This document shows, in pieces, positions 23,488-31,506 of a stretch of DNA of 45,452 nt. The notes under the pieces are model-generated. The model saw nothing but the letters and a program-made list of their open reading frames with translations, did not search any database and was not told the DNA's origin. The DNA comes from an uncultured Lachnospiraceae bacterium (GTDB lineage Bacteria; Bacillota; Clostridia; Lachnospirales; Lachnospiraceae). The position numbers and the translations under genes were made by a program. Location of the stretch: positions 1 through 45,452 of the forward strand of contig CAJUSQ010000010.1 of the NCBI GenBank assembly GCA_910588885.1. The letters are read 5' to 3'. The number at the start of each line of letters is the position of its first letter. Within the stretch, counting starts at the first letter, position 1.

Positions 23488-24384
23488 ATGACGTATCAAC
23501 GCATTCAATATTTTTTAAAAGCAGCGGAGACCGGGAGCCTGAAAAAAGCGGCGGAGCAGATGTATGTATCTGCCCAGGCGCTGACGAAACAGGTAGGATT
23601 CCTGGAAGAAGAGCTGGGTGGAAAGCTTTTTGAACGCTCTGCGAAAGGCGTCCGCCTGACCTGGCTGGGAGAGGCTGCCCAACAAAAGCTGGGAAAGCTG
23701 GACAAGGAGCTCCAATACGAACTGGAAGAGCTGAAACGGTTGGCCCGGGGCGGAAAAGAACGTCTGCGGATCGGGATTTTTTCCGCGCTGCCTCAGGATA
23801 CAATGATAACGCCGCTGGTTTCCTTTTTACTGACGGCGTTTCCCCAATACCAGATTGGACTGGAATTGATTGGGCTGGACGAGGGGCGAAAGCTTTTGAT
23901 GAACGGGGAGCTTGATATTTTTTTAACAAATACCCACGACGAGGACGACTGGGGAACCTACCGCTGCCTGTCTTTTGGGGAATACAGGACAAAGGTGATT
24001 GTCTCCCTAAATCATCCCTGGGCTGTGAAGGACAGGATTACCTTGGAGGATTTGAAGCAGGGCACCTTTTTAAAGATGAAAATGGAGAACAGCCGGTATA
24101 AAATACCCTTGGAAGATAGCTTTTACGGGCAGATTCCCTGCAAAAAGATCCAATATGTGGTAAATTTTGACACCATGTACGCCTTGCTCCAGCAGGGGGA
24201 GGCTTTTGCCGTATTTCCCATGGCTTTCCTTTATATGGATGTGGCCAGGATCAAAGCCTTTGATTATCCGGGAAAGGAGCTGATCTATCACAGCGTACTG
24301 GTATATAATCCGGAAAGCATTCTTCCGGGGTTTGCAGACATGATTCAGGAAATTCAGGAGGAATTTGATTTGAAACGGCTTTGA
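23488..24384 (+). CDS. LysR family transcriptional regulator
   Basis: A 298-residue LysR-type regulator. The N-terminal winged helix is MTYQRIQYFLKAAETGSL followed by KKAAEQMYVSAQALTKQVG and LEEELGGKLFERSAKGVRLT. Residues about 90-298 form the substrate-binding domain, starting RLRIGIFSALPQD. ATG 23488 follows GGGAGGG by seven bases and gives the standard LysR start. Longer upstream frames are not needed. The uroporphyrinogen-decarboxylase-like gene starts 116 bases downstream on the same strand and is a plausible target. The inducer is unknown. Confidence 0.92.
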   Translation: MTYQRIQYFLKAAETGSLKKAAEQMYVSAQALTKQVGFLEEELGGKLFERSAKGVRLTWLGEAAQQKLGKLDKELQYELEELKRLARGGKERLRIGIFSALPQDTMITPLVSFLLTAFPQYQIGLELIGLDEGRKLLMNGELDIFLTNTHDEDDWGTYRCLSFGEYRTKVIVSLNHPWAVKDRITLEDLKQGTFLKMKMENSRYKIPLEDSFYGQIPCKKIQYVVNFDTMYALLQQGEAFAVFPMAFLYMDVARIKAFDYPGKELIYHSVLVYNPESILPGFADMIQEIQEEFDLKRL

Positions 24385-24390
24385 ATGCTG

Positions 24391-24403
24391 CAACTTTAAG
24401 TTG
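24391..24403 (+). promoter_or_regulatory. Palindrome between LysR gene and methyltransferase gene
   Basis: CAACTTTAAGTTG is a 13-base palindrome with a one-base centre, 98 bases before the next start codon. It could be a binding site for the LysR regulator just upstream. Confidence 0.35.
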
Positions 24404-24500
24404 TATCCTTACAGTTATTAAGTGCTTTTTGCGGGGTGCTGAAACATGGTACACTAAAGCTATCAAAAGCAGGAAATCATAAGTGAAGGAGGAGACTTGT

Positions 24501-25490
24501 ATGCAGACAAACAAAGAAGCGTTACTGGCTTTATACCGGGGCGAAAAAGCTGATTTTATTCCGGAAGTATATTCCACTCAGAAGGACGTGGTATTTCCCG
24601 GTGACCGCTATATTGAATTGGGGGATAAATTTGATCCCTACGGAACCGGGCCGGATGCCTGGGGTGTGCTTTGGACGAACCAGGGGCCGAATCCCATGGT
24701 GGACGGGAATACCGTAGCCAAGGATTTCCGGCTGTTCCAGGAAATGGACGAATGGAAGGATAAAGTAAAATTCCCGCCGCTGGATTTTATGCCGATAGAA
24801 CAGATTTTTCAGGGGATGTGCGCCGGTATGCATGTAAATCCCGAAACGGATGTGGTATCCTGCCTGATCCTGTCCGGCCAGTTTGAGCGGATGAACCAGA
24901 TGATCGGGATGGAAAACGCGCTCTGCGCTTTTTATGAATATCCCGAAGAGGTACATGAATTTTTTGAAGCGATGTGCCAGTATAAATTAAAGTGTATTGA
25001 TTTGGCATATAAGTATCTGAAGCCGGATGTGATCCATATGCACGACGACTGGGGTACCAACAACAATATGTTTTTTTCACCGGAGCTTTGGCGGGAATTT
25101 GTGAAACCTCTGGAAAAACGGTACGCGGATCGCATTCATGAGCTAGGGATGATTTACCAGCATCATTCCTGCGGCTATATCACCCAGATTGTTCCGGATT
25201 TGGTGGAAATCGGCGTGGATGTGATTGAGCCGATGAGCATCAGCAACGATCTGGATCTGATTTTGGAAAAATACGGCGACAAAATTACAATATGCGGCGG
25301 CATTGACAATCAGCTGATTGATCATGAGGATACTACCGAGGAACAAATCCAGGCAGAGGTTCACCGCGCTATGGATGCCTACGCAAAGAAAGGCAGATAT
25401 GTTCCTTATTATATTCCGGCAATGGAACAGAAGCTGGGTATTTATATAGAAGAAGTCAATCGGTATGGAAGAACGATTTTTGAAAAATAA
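24501..25490 (+). CDS. Uroporphyrinogen decarboxylase family protein (MtaA-like methyltransferase)
   Basis: A 329-residue TIM-barrel protein of the URO-D/MtaA superfamily. The HHSCGY motif near residue 221 and ICGGIDNQ near 263 match the Cys/His zinc site of corrinoid-dependent methyltransferases, rather than the Arg-rich active site of true HemE. In anaerobes such proteins move methyl groups between corrinoid proteins and acceptors. No corrinoid protein or heme gene is nearby, so the substrate is open. AAGGAGG lies ahead of ATG 24501, and a strong terminator follows. It is probably controlled by the adjacent LysR protein. Confidence 0.85.
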   Translation: MQTNKEALLALYRGEKADFIPEVYSTQKDVVFPGDRYIELGDKFDPYGTGPDAWGVLWTNQGPNPMVDGNTVAKDFRLFQEMDEWKDKVKFPPLDFMPIEQIFQGMCAGMHVNPETDVVSCLILSGQFERMNQMIGMENALCAFYEYPEEVHEFFEAMCQYKLKCIDLAYKYLKPDVIHMHDDWGTNNNMFFSPELWREFVKPLEKRYADRIHELGMIYQHHSCGYITQIVPDLVEIGVDVIEPMSISNDLDLILEKYGDKITICGGIDNQLIDHEDTTEEQIQAEVHRAMDAYAKKGRYVPYYIPAMEQKLGIYIEEVNRYGRTIFEK

Positions 25491-25521
25491 CGGAAAACGC
25501 AGGGCTTGGCCTTGCTGAAAT

Positions 25522-25551
25522 CGGAACCGGAAAACAGATGAAATGGTTCCG
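25522..25551 (+). other. Hairpin after the methyltransferase gene
   Basis: CGGAACC (25522-25528) and GGTTCCG (25545-25551) can pair. No T-run follows; the true terminator is the next hairpin. Confidence 0.4.
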
Positions 25552-25565
25552 GAAACAGAGATGTC

Positions 25566-25605
25566 CGGTATCTCCTGGCAGTTTGCAGAGGAGATACCGT
25601 TTTTT
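25566..25605 (+). terminator. Terminator after the methyltransferase gene
   Basis: CGGTATCTCCT (25566-25576) pairs with AGGAGATACCG (25589-25599), followed by six T. Confidence 0.93.
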
Positions 25606-25624
25606 ATGAAACATTTGATTCCTC

Positions 25625-25653
25625 TTGACAAATAATCGAAATGATATTAAAAT
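25625..25653 (+). promoter_or_regulatory. Promoter of the SPFH gene
   Basis: A perfect TTGACA (25625-25630), a 17-base spacer and TAAAAT (25648-25653). Repeats of ATGATAT around the -10 box could be a regulator site. Confidence 0.75.
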
Positions 25654-25684
25654 GATATCAATAAGATATAGGAGGTATTAAGTG

Positions 25685-26749
25685 ATGGAAGAGAAGAAAG
25701 GATTGGAATCGAGGTCGGTGATGGTCGAAAAGGAGCTGAAGGCGAAAGGGGGTATGGGGGTACTGATTCTGTCGATCGTTTTGTACCTGGCGTCCATTGC
25801 GGTGGTCGTAATCGGAGGCAGCCTGGTATCCAGTATGTTGCCGTTGGGTGTTGTCTGCATTGTGGCAGGTGCGGTCTGGTTTGCCATCGGCTGGATTCCC
25901 TTCTGTGGTCTGAAGGTTTTGAAGCCTCAGGAAGCCCTGGTATTTACGTTATTCGGGAAATACATCGGCACCTTGAAGGGAGCGGGTTTTTACTTCGTGA
26001 ATCCCTTTGTTACGGCGGTAAACCCGGCAGCAAAGACTTCGCTGCGGCAAAGCGGCGATGTAGATACCGGTTCCGGGAATGCGGCCCAGATTACCCTGGG
26101 GCCCTCCGGTGTGAACGGCAATATCCAGATGGCCAATAAGAAGATTTCCCTGAAAGTGATGACTTTGAATAACAACAAGCAGAAAATCAATGACTGTCTG
26201 GGAAATCCGGTGGAAATCGGGATCGCGGTGATCTGGTGTATTACGGATACGGCCAAAGCAGTCTTTCATGTGGATAACTATAAGGAATTTTTATCCATTC
26301 AGTGCGACGCGGCCTTAAGGAATATCGTTAGAATCTATCCCTATGACGTAGCCCAGAATGTGGATACCACCGGAGACGGCGAGCCGGACGAAGGCTCCCT
26401 GCGGGGGTCCAGTGAAATTGTGGCGGAGCGGATCCGCAACGAGATTCAGTCCCGGGTGGAAACGGCGGGCCTTCAGATTCTGGAAGCCCGGATTACGTAT
26501 CTGGCTTATGCGCCGGAAATTGCAGCGGTTATGCTCCAGCGGCAGCAGGCATCTGCCATTGTGGACGCCCGGAAAATGATTGTAGACGGCGCCGTAGGGA
26601 TGGTGGACATGGCTTTGACCAAGCTCAACGAAAGCCACATAGTAGATTTGGACGAGGAACGGAAAGCGGCCATGGTTTCCAACCTTCTGGTTGTGCTCTG
26701 CGGCAATAAGGATGCACAGCCTGTGGTGAATTCCGGCAGCCTGTATTAA
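25685..26749 (+). CDS. SPFH/Band 7 domain membrane protein
   Basis: A 354-residue protein. Two hydrophobic segments at about 20-75 (ILSIVLYLASIAVVVIGG and MLPLGVVCIVAGAVWFAIGW) anchor it in the membrane. An SPFH/Band 7 domain follows (PQEALVFTLFGKYIGTLKG), then helices ending with APEIAAVMLQRQQASAIVDAR in the usual stomatin-like tail. Such proteins form membrane scaffolds. The start is ATG 25685 or the adjoining GTG 25682, both behind AGGAGG. A small ribbon-helix-helix gene follows three bases after the stop. I recall this pair recurring in clostridia, but its meaning is unknown. Confidence 0.9.
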   Translation: MEEKKGLESRSVMVEKELKAKGGMGVLILSIVLYLASIAVVVIGGSLVSSMLPLGVVCIVAGAVWFAIGWIPFCGLKVLKPQEALVFTLFGKYIGTLKGAGFYFVNPFVTAVNPAAKTSLRQSGDVDTGSGNAAQITLGPSGVNGNIQMANKKISLKVMTLNNNKQKINDCLGNPVEIGIAVIWCITDTAKAVFHVDNYKEFLSIQCDAALRNIVRIYPYDVAQNVDTTGDGEPDEGSLRGSSEIVAERIRNEIQSRVETAGLQILEARITYLAYAPEIAAVMLQRQQASAIVDARKMIVDGAVGMVDMALTKLNESHIVDLDEERKAAMVSNLLVVLCGNKDAQPVVNSGSLY

Positions 26750-26752
26750 CCG

Positions 26753-26953
26753 ATGGCCGAGGAAAAGAAGCAGGTCCCTCTTCGAATTTCCGCCAAGCTT
26801 TACGCCCAGCTTGCCGCCTGGGCGGAGGATGATTTCCGTTCGATAAACGGGCAGATTGAATATCTGCTGACGGAATGCGTAAGACAGAGGAAGAAAAACG
26901 GAAAATATGTTTCGGAAACGTTGGATGAAAGAATTGAGTTGGATCTTTCGTAA
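26753..26953 (+). CDS. Arc-type ribbon-helix-helix protein
   Basis: A 66-residue protein starting MAEEKKQVPLRISAKLYAQL. A strand (VPLRIS) followed by two helices (KLYAQLAAWAEDDF and SINGQIEYLLTECVRQ) matches the Arc/MetJ DNA-binding fold. It starts three bases after the SPFH gene stop and lies in the same transcript. No toxin partner is visible, so a toxin-antitoxin role is not supported. Regulation of the SPFH operon or of membrane stress genes is possible but unproven. Confidence 0.8.
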   Translation: MAEEKKQVPLRISAKLYAQLAAWAEDDFRSINGQIEYLLTECVRQRKKNGKYVSETLDERIELDLS

Positions 26954-27022
26954 AATATTCTTATTTTTTGCTGCTTTTCGATGAGGAACAAATGTTCTTT
27001 CAGCGGAAAGCAGTTTTTCCTA

Positions 27023-27050
27023 TGGACATTTTTTCTAAAAATGGTATAAT
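27023..27050 (+). promoter_or_regulatory. Promoter of the ATP synthase operon
   Basis: TGGACA (27023-27028), a 16-base spacer and TATAAT (27045-27050), 45 bases before the first atp start codon. Confidence 0.7.
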
Positions 27051-27094
27051 GATTCTATGTATTGAAAAAAATGCAAGAGAAGGAGGTACTGCAT

Positions 27095-27334
27095 GTGGGA
27101 AAACAGGGCGTATTCCGGATGCTGGTTTTGGTGACGCAGTTTGGGATTAACATGCTGGTGCCGATTTTATTATGTACGCTTCTGGGGGCGTATTTGGGCG
27201 AGAAGTTTTCCATGCCGATCCTGGCGGTGCCTTTTTTTCTGATGGGTGCGCTGGCCGGCTTTCGTAATGTCTGGGTTTTGGCCCAAAAGACCTATAACAG
27301 GAAGGATGGGGACAATGCTAAAAAGGCTGAATGA
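27095..27334 (+). CDS. AtpZ/AtpI family protein
   Basis: A 79-residue membrane protein with two helices (MLVLVTQFGINMLVPILLC and LAVPFFLMGALAGFRNVWVL), matching the F0F1-ATPase subunit family PF09527. The family is linked to assembly of the c-ring or to cation supply of the ATPase. GTG 27095 was chosen because AAGGAGG ends ten bases ahead. An earlier TTG at 27062 would put the ribosome binding site inside the gene. It overlaps the next gene by 20 bases and heads the atp operon. Confidence 0.85.
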   Translation: MGKQGVFRMLVLVTQFGINMLVPILLCTLLGAYLGEKFSMPILAVPFFLMGALAGFRNVWVLAQKTYNRKDGDNAKKAE

Positions 27335-27749
27335 CATACTTCCGGAACTGATATTGGAGATTTTTCTATATGGACTGCTGGTACAGCTTACGGGCGTCTG
27401 GTTCGTGGAAGAGAAGCTTTTGTATTCCACAGGATTGTGGATCGGGATTGGGACGGCTATGGGGATGGCGATCCATATGGCAGTAGTAATTATGGATACC
27501 GTGGATCTGGTGATCGAACGGAAAGCAAAGATGCGTACGACGATTTTTTCCGTTTTGCGTTATATTGTGGTAGTAGCAGTTTTTGCAGTGGTGATTTATT
27601 TCGGTCTGGGTAATGTCATTACCATGTTCATCGGTGTAATGGGTTTGAAGGCAGCAGCCTATTTTCAGCCCTTTATGCATAGAATTATTAAGAAAATAAA
27701 AGAGAGGGGATGTGATGTATCTACGGAATTGGTAGATGACTGCAAATAA
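27315..27749 (+). CDS. atpI: ATP synthase subunit I (AtpI-like)
   Basis: A 144-residue protein with four hydrophobic helices, starting MLKRLNDILPELILEIF. AtpI acts as a chaperone for c-ring assembly in F-type ATPases. Sequence alone is only loosely conserved, and the call relies on size, topology and position ahead of atpB. ATG 27315 follows GGATGGGG. It overlaps the AtpZ-like gene by 20 bases. Confidence 0.8.
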   Translation: MLKRLNDILPELILEIFLYGLLVQLTGVWFVEEKLLYSTGLWIGIGTAMGMAIHMAVVIMDTVDLVIERKAKMRTTIFSVLRYIVVVAVFAVVIYFGLGNVITMFIGVMGLKAAAYFQPFMHRIIKKIKERGCDVSTELVDDCK

Positions 27750-27770
27750 TTTTAATAAGGAGGTGAAACC

Positions 27771-28505
27771 GTGGAAAATGCAATCCTGATGTCTTCCGGT
27801 TCGGATGTGGACTTTATGATACACGGGCTGTTTTCCTATGAGCTGTTCGGACAGACGGTGTGGATTACCAACAGCCATGTGTGCATCTTGATCGTCATGC
27901 TGATTCTGGTGGGCTTTGCCCTGGCAGTAAATATTAAGATGAAGCATGCAACAGAAGTACCCGGAACACTTCAAAATATTGCGGAGCTGATTGTAGAGAA
28001 ATTAGACGGCATGGTATACGGAACTATGGGAGTGCGGGGACGTGGCTTTGCCAACTATATCAGTACAATCTTTATTTTTATTTTGGTTTCCAATATTTCC
28101 GGTATTTTCGGCCTTCGGCCGCCGACCGCAGATTACGGTACCACGTTACCGCTGGGTCTTATCACATTTTTCTTAATCCATATCACACAGTTTCGTTATC
28201 AGAAGCCCAAGGATATATGGAAGGATATGTGTTCTCCGCTGCCGCCATGGCTCCCGATCTGGTTTCCGATTAACGTGATCAGCGAGATCGCAGTACCCAT
28301 ATCGCTGTCGCTGCGTTTGTTTGCCAACGTGCTGTCCGGAACCGTTATCATGGCATTGGTCTATGCGTTGCTTTCAAAGATCGCAATTGCATGGCCGGCA
28401 TTTTTACACGTATACTTTGACTTGTTCTCAGGAGCAATTCAGACGTATGTATTCTGTATGCTGACAATGACTTATATCAGCAATGCAATGGGAGACGAAG
28501 CTTAA
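27771..28505 (+). CDS. atpB: F0F1 ATP synthase subunit a
   Basis: A 244-residue membrane subunit that forms the ion half-channels against the c-ring. The key stator arginine lies in SLSLRLFANVLSG, the most conserved part of subunit a, and NVISEIAVPIS just before it is also typical. Five to six transmembrane helices are visible. The start is GTG 27771 behind AAGGAGGTG. Its sodium or proton choice depends on the c subunit, which points to sodium. Confidence 0.95.
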   Translation: MENAILMSSGSDVDFMIHGLFSYELFGQTVWITNSHVCILIVMLILVGFALAVNIKMKHATEVPGTLQNIAELIVEKLDGMVYGTMGVRGRGFANYISTIFIFILVSNISGIFGLRPPTADYGTTLPLGLITFFLIHITQFRYQKPKDIWKDMCSPLPPWLPIWFPINVISEIAVPISLSLRLFANVLSGTVIMALVYALLSKIAIAWPAFLHVYFDLFSGAIQTYVFCMLTMTYISNAMGDEA

Positions 28506-28612
28506 GAAATCAGTGCGTATCATATCATGCGGCCGCAGAGGTGCAGGACCGTGTGACACCACAGGGTACAAGGAATTTGTATCTAAAAATGAAACCCAAG
28601 GAGGAATTCAGA

Positions 28613-28873
28613 ATGGAAAACATTACAGGAACAGAATTAATCTTAGCATGTTCAGCAATCGGTGCAGGTTTGGCAGTTATCGCAGGTATCGGTCCTGGTA
28701 TTGGTCAGGGTATTGCAGCAGGCCATGCGGCAGCAGCCGTAGGACGGAACCCGGGTGCAAAGGGTGATATCATGTCTACGATGCTTTTAGGCCAGGCCGT
28801 AGCAGAGACCACCGGTTTGTATGGTTTGTTGGTTGCTTTGCTCTTACTTTTCGTAAAACCGTTGGTACCGTAA
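28613..28873 (+). CDS. atpE: F0F1 ATP synthase subunit c, sodium type
   Basis: An 86-residue hairpin of two helices that forms the rotor ring. The loop is RNPGAKGD. The ion-binding residues match the sodium ring of Ilyobacter and Acetobacterium at the same numbers: Gln32 in GPGIGQG, Val63, Glu65, Thr66, Thr67 and Tyr70 in AVAETTGLY. Proton-type rings lack the Gln32 and Ser/Thr66 pair. AAGGAGG precedes ATG 28613. The gene lies between atpB and atpF as usual. Confidence 0.97.
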   Translation: MENITGTELILACSAIGAGLAVIAGIGPGIGQGIAAGHAAAAVGRNPGAKGDIMSTMLLGQAVAETTGLYGLLVALLLLFVKPLVP

Positions 28874-28909
28874 GGGTATTCACAACTATTATGGAAAGGA
28901 GGCCAAGCC

Positions 28910-29425
28910 TTGGAGAGATTAGTTGATTTGGATCCCCAGCTGCTCCATGACGCGATATTACTGGCAATTGCCGTTTTCGTATTATTCCTGCTGATGTCCT
29001 ATCTTTTGTTCAATCCGGTCCGCAAGATGCTGGAAGACCGGAAGAATAAGATTAAGGGCGATATCGACTCTGCGATTGCAGATAAAAAGGATGCCGCAGC
29101 CATTAAGGCTGAGTACGAAGAGAAATTAAAGGACGTAGACAAGGAAGCAGAGGAGATCTTAAGTGAAGCCCGCAAAAAGGCATTGAATAATGAAGCCCGG
29201 ATTGTGGAACAAGCCAGGGAAGAGGCTGCTCGCATCATCCAGCATGCCAACGAGGAAGCAGAGTTGGAGAAGAAACGTGTACTGGATGAGATGAAACAGG
29301 AAATGATTTCGATTGCATCCATGATGGCAGGCAAGGTCGTTGCCGCATCCATTGATACAACGATTCAGGATACGCTGGTAGAAGAGACATTGAAGGAAAT
29401 AGGTGATCGTACATGGCAAAGCTAG
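28910..29425 (+). CDS. atpF: F0F1 ATP synthase subunit b
   Basis: A 171-residue stator subunit with one N-terminal membrane helix (LLHDAILLAIAVFVLFLLMS), then a long charged helical region rich in Lys, Glu and Ala (about 45-150), which forms the peripheral stalk dimer. The start is TTG 28910, with AAGGAGG eight bases ahead. The 3' end overlaps atpH by 13 bases, so translation is coupled. Confidence 0.95.
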   Translation: MERLVDLDPQLLHDAILLAIAVFVLFLLMSYLLFNPVRKMLEDRKNKIKGDIDSAIADKKDAAAIKAEYEEKLKDVDKEAEEILSEARKKALNNEARIVEQAREEAARIIQHANEEAELEKKRVLDEMKQEMISIASMMAGKVVAASIDTTIQDTLVEETLKEIGDRTWQS

Positions 29426-29979
29426 TATCCAAAACATATGGGGATGCATTGTTTGCGCTTGCCGTGGAATCTGGTCAGATGGATGAATTACTGTCAGAGG
29501 TTAAGGGAGTATGTGAAATCCTTAACGAATACGGTGAATTAACCAAACTGATGAATCACCCGAAAATCGTCAAAGAAGAGAAGATTGAGATATTGGAAAG
29601 TATCTTTAAGGGCCGCATCAGCAACGAGCTGCTGGGGCTTATGCGGATGCTGGTTTCCAAGAATCATTACGGCGAAATGGAATCTGTGTTTGCATATTTC
29701 ATTGACCAGGTAAAAGAATATAAGAACATTGGTACTGCTTATGTGACATCCGCCCTTCCGCTGAGCGATGCACAAAAGGGGCAGATTGAAGCAAAGCTTT
29801 TGGAAACGACGAAATATGTGTCCTTTGAGATGCATTATGACGTAGACCAGGACTTAATCGGCGGAATGGTAATTCGGATTGGGGACAGGGTTGTGGACAG
29901 CAGCATTCGTACAAAGCTGTTAAGCCTAAGCCGGGAATTATCGAAAATACAGTTGAAAGTAGGTGAATGCGCTCCATGA
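29413..29979 (+). CDS. atpH: F0F1 ATP synthase subunit delta
   Basis: A 188-residue OSCP/delta subunit that joins the b-stalk to the top of F1. The N-terminal helical domain begins SKTYGDALFALAVESGQ, and the C-terminal part contains the family motif DLIGGMVIRIGDRVVDSSI. It overlaps atpF by 13 bases and shares an ATGA stop/start with atpA. Confidence 0.95.
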   Translation: MAKLVSKTYGDALFALAVESGQMDELLSEVKGVCEILNEYGELTKLMNHPKIVKEEKIEILESIFKGRISNELLGLMRMLVSKNHYGEMESVFAYFIDQVKEYKNIGTAYVTSALPLSDAQKGQIEAKLLETTKYVSFEMHYDVDQDLIGGMVIRIGDRVVDSSIRTKLLSLSRELSKIQLKVGECAP

Positions 29980-31481
29980 ATTTAAGACCAGAAGAAATAA
30001 GTTCCGTAATCAAAGAACAGATTAAGCGGTATGCATCCGAGCTGGAAGTGTCCGACGTTGGCACGGTAATTCAGGTAGCGGATGGAATTGCCCGTATCCA
30101 TGGCCTGGAAAACGCTATGCAGGGCGAGCTGCTGGAATTCCCCGGTGAAGTTTATGGAATGGTATTGAACTTAGAGGAAGACAATGTGGGCGCCGTATTA
30201 TTAGGCAGTCACAGGAATATCAACGAAGGCGATACCGTGAAGACCACCGGCAGGGTGGTAGAGGTTCCCGTAGGGGATGCCATGATGGGACGTGTCGTGA
30301 ACGCATTGGGGCAGCCCATTGACGGAAAAGGGCCCATTGAAACCAATAAATACAGGCAGATTGAACGTGTGGCTTCCGGTGTTATTTCCCGGAAATCCGT
30401 GGATACACCGCTGCAGACCGGTATCAAGGCAATTGACTCCATGATCCCCATCGGAAGGGGCCAGCGTGAGTTGATTATCGGCGACAGACAGACCGGTAAG
30501 ACGGCAATTGCCATTGATACGATTATAAATCAGAAGGGCCAGGGCGTAAAATGTATCTATGTAGCCATCGGTCAGAAAGCTTCTACCGTGGCAACGATTG
30601 TAAAGACATTGGAAGAATTCGGCGCCATGGCTTATACTACGGTAGTGGCATCTACTGCCAGCGAGCTTGCACCGCTGCAGTATATTGCTCCTTATGCAGG
30701 CTGTGCCATCGGAGAAGAATGGATGGAGAACGGCGAGGACGTGTTGGTGGTATACGACGACCTGAGCAAGCATGCGACGGCTTACCGTACCCTTTCCTTG
30801 CTGCTGCGCCGTCCGCCAGGGCGTGAAGCTTACCCCGGTGACGTTTTCTACCTGCATTCCAGGCTGCTGGAACGTGCAGCCCGGCTTTCCGATGCATTGG
30901 GCGGCGGCTCTTTGACGGCCTTGCCGATTATCGAAACCCAGGCAGGCGACGTTTCCGCATACATCCCGACCAATGTAATTTCCATTACCGACGGTCAGAT
31001 TTATCTGGAAACCGAGATGTTTAATGCAGGTTTCCGTCCGGCGATCAATGCGGGCCTTTCCGTATCCCGGGTAGGCGGTTCCGCCCAGATTAAGGCTATG
31101 AAGAAGATTGCGGGCCCCATTCGTGTGGAATTGGCCCAGTACCGTGAGCTGGCGGCTTTTGCCCAGTTCGGTTCCGAACTGGATGCGGATACCAGTGAGC
31201 GTCTGGCCCAGGGGGAACGGATTCGTGAGATGTTAAAACAGCCTCAGTATCAGCCCATGCCCGTAGAATATCAGGTTATCATGATCTATGCGGCTACCAG
31301 GAAATACCTGCTGGAGATTCCGGTAGCGGATGTCCTGCGCTTTGAACAGGAGCTGTTTGAATTTATTGATACCAAATATCCGGAGATCCCGGAAGCAATC
31401 CGTACGGACAAAGAGATTAAGGAAGAGACGGAAACGAAGCTGATTAAGGCCATTGAGGAGTGCAAATCATCTTTTCAGTAG
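29976..31481 (+). CDS. atpA: F0F1 ATP synthase subunit alpha
   Basis: A 501-residue noncatalytic nucleotide-binding subunit of F1. It begins MNLRPEEISSVIKEQIKRY and has Walker A GDRQTGKT (about 169-176), followed later by VYDDLSKHATAYR and the conserved ISITDGQIYLE. ATG 29976 was chosen because it overlaps the atpH stop as ATGA and leaves GTAGGTG at normal spacing. An ATG nine bases earlier has the AGGTG too close. Confidence 0.97.
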   Translation: MNLRPEEISSVIKEQIKRYASELEVSDVGTVIQVADGIARIHGLENAMQGELLEFPGEVYGMVLNLEEDNVGAVLLGSHRNINEGDTVKTTGRVVEVPVGDAMMGRVVNALGQPIDGKGPIETNKYRQIERVASGVISRKSVDTPLQTGIKAIDSMIPIGRGQRELIIGDRQTGKTAIAIDTIINQKGQGVKCIYVAIGQKASTVATIVKTLEEFGAMAYTTVVASTASELAPLQYIAPYAGCAIGEEWMENGEDVLVVYDDLSKHATAYRTLSLLLRRPPGREAYPGDVFYLHSRLLERAARLSDALGGGSLTALPIIETQAGDVSAYIPTNVISITDGQIYLETEMFNAGFRPAINAGLSVSRVGGSAQIKAMKKIAGPIRVELAQYRELAAFAQFGSELDADTSERLAQGERIREMLKQPQYQPMPVEYQVIMIYAATRKYLLEIPVADVLRFEQELFEFIDTKYPEIPEAIRTDKEIKEETETKLIKAIEECKSSFQ

Positions 31482-31506
31482 AAAATAAGTGAGGCGGTGA
31501 AACATT

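Noticed and set aside
24501..25490. Assignment as HemE, the heme-pathway decarboxylase
   Set aside because: The HxCG zinc-type motif and lack of heme genes nearby fit the methyltransferase branch better.
26753..26953. Ribbon-helix-helix protein as an antitoxin
   Set aside because: No toxin gene is adjacent; the only partner in the transcript is the SPFH membrane protein.
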